A DNA stretch of 64,000 nt from Alphaproteobacteria bacterium 41-28. Its GTDB lineage: Bacteria; Pseudomonadota; Alphaproteobacteria; UBA9655. The notes below the pieces were generated by a model. That model saw only the letters and a list, made by a program, of their open reading frames with translations, was not told the DNA's origin and searched no databases. The translations under genes were made by a program, and so were the position numbers. This document shows positions 61,336 to 64,000 of this stretch, one piece after another (position 1 is the stretch's first letter; the number at the start of each line of letters is the position of its first letter). The stretch is from the NCBI GenBank assembly GCA_001897795.1, contig MKUL01000023.1, positions 1 through 64,000 on the forward strand. Direction: 5' to 3'.

Positions 61336-62634
61336 ATGAAAAAAGCAAAATCATTTAAAATCATTTTAGCATCCATGTTGGGGAATTCTCTTGAGTATTA
61401 TGATTTTACCCTCTTCGTTTTTTTGTCGCCGATCATCAGTCCTCTCTTTTTCCCATCAGAGAATAAAGTAGCTTCTCTCATTGCAACTCTTGGGACGTTC
61501 GCCGTTGGTTATCTGGTGCGTCCCCTTGGTGCAATTGCTTTTGGGTATATTGGAGACACGTATGGGCGTAAGCGAGCTCTAACTCTTTCTATAATTATTA
61601 TGGCGGTTCCAACCTTTTTTATTGGTCTTTTGCCTTCTTATGAAACAATAGGGACTTTAGCACCTATAGCGCTAATCTTCTTAAGGCTGTTGCAAGGACT
61701 CTGCACAGGAGGAGAGTATAATGGTGCTGGGATTTTTGTTGTTGAGAATGTTGAGCCCAATAAAGCAGGATTGGCTGGGGGGATTATTACATCATCTAGT
61801 GCAATTGGAGCCCTTCTGGGGTCAACCATGGCTTCCGTATGTACTTTAGAAATAATGCCATCTTGGGCATGGAGAATAGCGTTTCTATTTGGGATTGTTG
61901 TTGGTTTCATCGGATTTTATATAAGGCGGCGAATCACTGACGCCTATTTAGAAGAGATTTTAAAGAAAAAGAAACAGCATCCTACCTTTCCACTAGCTGA
62001 AGTTATTAGGACTAACCCTTCTGCAGTTTTTTGCACCATTGGAATCGCAGCTTTTTCCGGAATTGTTTATAACATCTCTATGAAGTATGTGAGTGTATAT
62101 TTGACAACCTTTCAAAAATGGCCTCCATCAGAAGCGCTCATTGTAATGTCTTTTGGTATTTTTACCTATATCATTTTAGCGCCCATAAGCGGATGGATGT
62201 CTGATAGATTCGGTGGAAAGGTTGTTATGGCAACGGGAGCTATAGCGACGTTTCTTGGCGTTTATCCTTTACTTTTTCTCTTAACTTCCAAGACCAGCGT
62301 TATATCTGTTGTGTTTGCTCAAATTGCTCTCGTTTCTTTAGCTGCATGGTTTCAAGGACCCATGAATCTTTTTATGGCAAATCTTTTCTCACCGGAGACA
62401 CGCTATAGCGGTCTTGCCTTCAGCTATTGTACAGGAATGGCCATTTTTGGTGGAACGACGCCTATGATTGCGACATTTCTTGTAGATTGGACGGGGAGTC
62501 CTGTAACACCCGCATTCTATATTATCGCAGGAGCAGCTATAGGACTTGTGAGTGTTATTTATGCAAAACAGCGATTAAAACTCAGCAGAGATGACTTTTC
62601 CGTTGCACCAGCTCCTTCGTATCGTGCTGCGTGA
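61336..62634 (+). CDS. MFS transporter, metabolite:H+ symporter (ProP-like)
   Basis: 432 aa, 12 helices. NSLEYYDFTLFVFLSP at the front, then the family motif RPLGAIAFGYIGDTYGRKRAL, and GEYNGAGIFVVEN in helix 5. Family members import osmolytes, organic acids or citrate. AAGGAAA precedes ATG. Substrate not readable. Confidence 0.88.
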   Translation: MKKAKSFKIILASMLGNSLEYYDFTLFVFLSPIISPLFFPSENKVASLIATLGTFAVGYLVRPLGAIAFGYIGDTYGRKRALTLSIIIMAVPTFFIGLLPSYETIGTLAPIALIFLRLLQGLCTGGEYNGAGIFVVENVEPNKAGLAGGIITSSSAIGALLGSTMASVCTLEIMPSWAWRIAFLFGIVVGFIGFYIRRRITDAYLEEILKKKKQHPTFPLAEVIRTNPSAVFCTIGIAAFSGIVYNISMKYVSVYLTTFQKWPPSEALIVMSFGIFTYIILAPISGWMSDRFGGKVVMATGAIATFLGVYPLLFLLTSKTSVISVVFAQIALVSLAAWFQGPMNLFMANLFSPETRYSGLAFSYCTGMAIFGGTTPMIATFLVDWTGSPVTPAFYIIAGAAIGLVSVIYAKQRLKLSRDDFSVAPAPSYRAA

Positions 62635-62963
62635 AATGCGTTTACGGGGTTTGGAAAAAAAGTGTATAATCCCAGAACATACGTTGTATATTTAAATTGA
62701 ATTAGAAATATTAATAATGCTGAGATAGGTTGAAAATGAGTCATGGAAAGCCTCCACATATAACTTCTTGACTCTTTATGCTTTTGGGAATGGATTGTGT
62801 TGGTGGTACCATTCCCACCTCTTCTTCTTAGAGCCTATTTTCCTATTTTTTCATAAATTATTTTAAGCAGACCCTGACCTGAAGAGGTCTGAGAAATTTA
62901 CCATAGAGATCGTTCTTTACTTATGCTATCAGACGATCAACGGGCAAAAAGTGGAGTGAGAAA
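62635..62963. other. Intergenic leader before lpd
   Basis: No gene seen. Two hairpins: TGGGAATGG / CCATTCCCA (62785-62793, 62809-62817) and CAGACC / GGTCTG (62868-62891). Either may act in termination of the MFS operon or in the lpd leader. Confidence 0.5.
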
Positions 62964-64000
62964 ATGGCAGATTATGACATCGTAATTATTGGCGGCGGCC
63001 CAGGTGGGTATGTGGCGGCGATCCGGGCAGCTCAACTCGGTCTTAAGACAGCAGTGGTTGAGAAGGAGCAAATGGGGGGCATTTGTCTTAACTGGGGATG
63101 TATTCCCACAAAGGCTTTGTTGCGAACATCCGAAATTAATCATCTCCTCCACTCCTTAGATGCTTACGGCTTTAAAGCTGAGAAAGTTTCTTTTGATTTT
63201 AAGAAAATTATTGAAAGGTCACGCGCGGTTGCTAACCAACTTGCCAATGGCGTACGCCATCTCATGAAAAAGAACAAAGTGACGGTCATTGAAGGAACAG
63301 CTCAAATAAAGGGTCGGCAGGGGGTTGAGATTGAACTTCTCATCGATGGCAAAATGTCTCTTAAAACACCAAATGTGATTTTAGCGACAGGAGCACGTGC
63401 CCGTCAGTTCCCGGGCCTTGAGGCCGATAGAAAACTTGTATGGACCTATAAGGAGGCCATGATTCCTGAGAAAATGCCAAACTCTCTTCTTGTCATCGGC
63501 TCGGGGGCGATTGGTGTTGAGTTTGCAAGCTTTTATCGTCTCATTGGAGCAGACGTTACGATCGTTGAAGTTCAAGACAGAATTCTTCCTGTTGAAGATA
63601 AAGAGATTTCAACCTTTGCGCAAAAATCCTTTGAGAAGCAAGGAATGAAGATTCATACGAGCTCCACGGTTAAGGCTTTGAAGAAAAACAAAAATTCGGT
63701 CACAGCAACCCTAGAAATTCAGGGGAAATCCCAAGAGATAATGATTGATCGGGTAATTTTGGCAGTTGGGATTGAAGGGAATACGGAAAACTTAGGCCTC
63801 GAAAAAACGAAGGTCAAAGTTGAAAAGGGTCATATCGTGACGAATGAATGGTGTGCAACGGATGAGCCCGGCGTTTATGCCATAGGCGACGTGGCGGCGG
63901 GGCCTTGGCTGGCCCATAAAGCCAGTCACGAAGGCGTCTTATGTGTTGAAAAAATAAAGGGCCTTAAAACGGTTCACCCCATGAAGAAAACAAACATTCC
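62964..64000 (+). CDS. lpd: Dihydrolipoyl dehydrogenase (E3), cut by window end
   Basis: First 345 codons, 3' part missing. FAD motif IVIIGGGPGGYVAAI, redox disulphide GGICLNWGCIPTKALL (C-x4-C), NAD motif SLLVIGSGAIGVEFASF, and the second FAD segment YAIGDVAAGP. Reoxidises lipoamide of PdhC. GTGAG lies ahead of ATG. Apart from pdhABC by 18 kb, so likely its own operon or shared with other complexes. Confidence 0.95.
   Translation, partial: MADYDIVIIGGGPGGYVAAIRAAQLGLKTAVVEKEQMGGICLNWGCIPTKALLRTSEINHLLHSLDAYGFKAEKVSFDFKKIIERSRAVANQLANGVRHLMKKNKVTVIEGTAQIKGRQGVEIELLIDGKMSLKTPNVILATGARARQFPGLEADRKLVWTYKEAMIPEKMPNSLLVIGSGAIGVEFASFYRLIGADVTIVEVQDRILPVEDKEISTFAQKSFEKQGMKIHTSSTVKALKKNKNSVTATLEIQGKSQEIMIDRVILAVGIEGNTENLGLEKTKVKVEKGHIVTNEWCATDEPGVYAIGDVAAGPWLAHKASHEGVLCVEKIKGLKTVHPMKKTNI

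Noticed and set aside
63826..63846. Shared ggtcatatcgtgacgaa between lpd and the hicA start
   Set aside because: A 17-nt match within coding sequence with no flanking similarity; treated as coincidence.

Overview
The window is AT-rich DNA from an alphaproteobacterium, most likely a host-associated or intracellular member of the Holosporales/Paracaedibacter-like lineages (inferred, not proven). Alphaproteobacterial gene orders point this way: pcm-tolC-popZ, lgt-midA-pgeF, tolB-pal and pdhA-pdhB-pdhC. So do the nucleoside-salvage genes, many lineage-specific secreted proteins, a secreted protein with a eukaryote-type F-box, a Fic enzyme, and several families of palindromic repeats that run into reading frames.

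Layout. 0.1-6.5 kb, mostly minus strand: a secreted protein, a patatin phospholipase, and the rpmH-rnpA-yidD-yidC-yihA cluster with a secreted-protein gene lodged between rnpA and yidD. 6.5-10.2 kb: an SDF-family carrier, a VOC protein, an EamA exporter and two Cys-rich secreted proteins. 10.3-13.5 kb: tRNA-Glu, a 2H phosphoesterase and a decayed tandem duplication carrying two paralogous secreted proteins. 13.5-19.2 kb: universal stress protein, a 51-aa secreted peptide gene, GNAT and VOC proteins, popZ-tolC and pcm. 19.7-28 kb: two secreted proteins, an AGCS carrier, a response regulator, an operon of two nucleoside hydrolases plus alanine racemase, and a frameshifted TIKI/ChaN-like gene. 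28-36.8 kb: tolB-pal, a large membrane protein, an intact IS5-family element inserted exactly in the stop codon of a secreted F-box/LRR gene, rpoH and rluD. 36.8-40.2 kb: valine-degradation genes. 40.3-47.8 kb: a LysE-type exporter, pdhABC, secreted proteins and lpxC. 47.8-52.4 kb: a secreted methyltransferase-like protein and a fic locus with degenerate copies, both sitting between lpxC and bamD. 52.7-57.4 kb: VOC, a Pro/Ala-rich lipoprotein, lgt-midA-pgeF, an RHH protein and a hicAB module with broken hicA. 57.4-64 kb: secreted protein, marC, an ABC auxiliary lipoprotein, LysR-methyltransferase-MFS, and lpd cut by the window end.

The most striking signal is a group of at least ten otherwise unrelated secreted proteins. 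Each has a signal peptide that ends in A-x-A or similar, followed at once by Met and usually an acidic residue (A-M-E/D). Their genes are scattered as single units between housekeeping operons and interrupt several conserved gene orders. They include the F-box/LRR protein and a methyltransferase-like protein, which makes the group look like a lineage-specific secretome or effector set. A second theme is repeat-driven change: at least five palindromic repeat families, one supplying the C-terminus of PopZ and others lying in open 5' extensions of tolC and pcm; a fic gene bracketed by a 13-bp inverted repeat; and several frameshifted genes.
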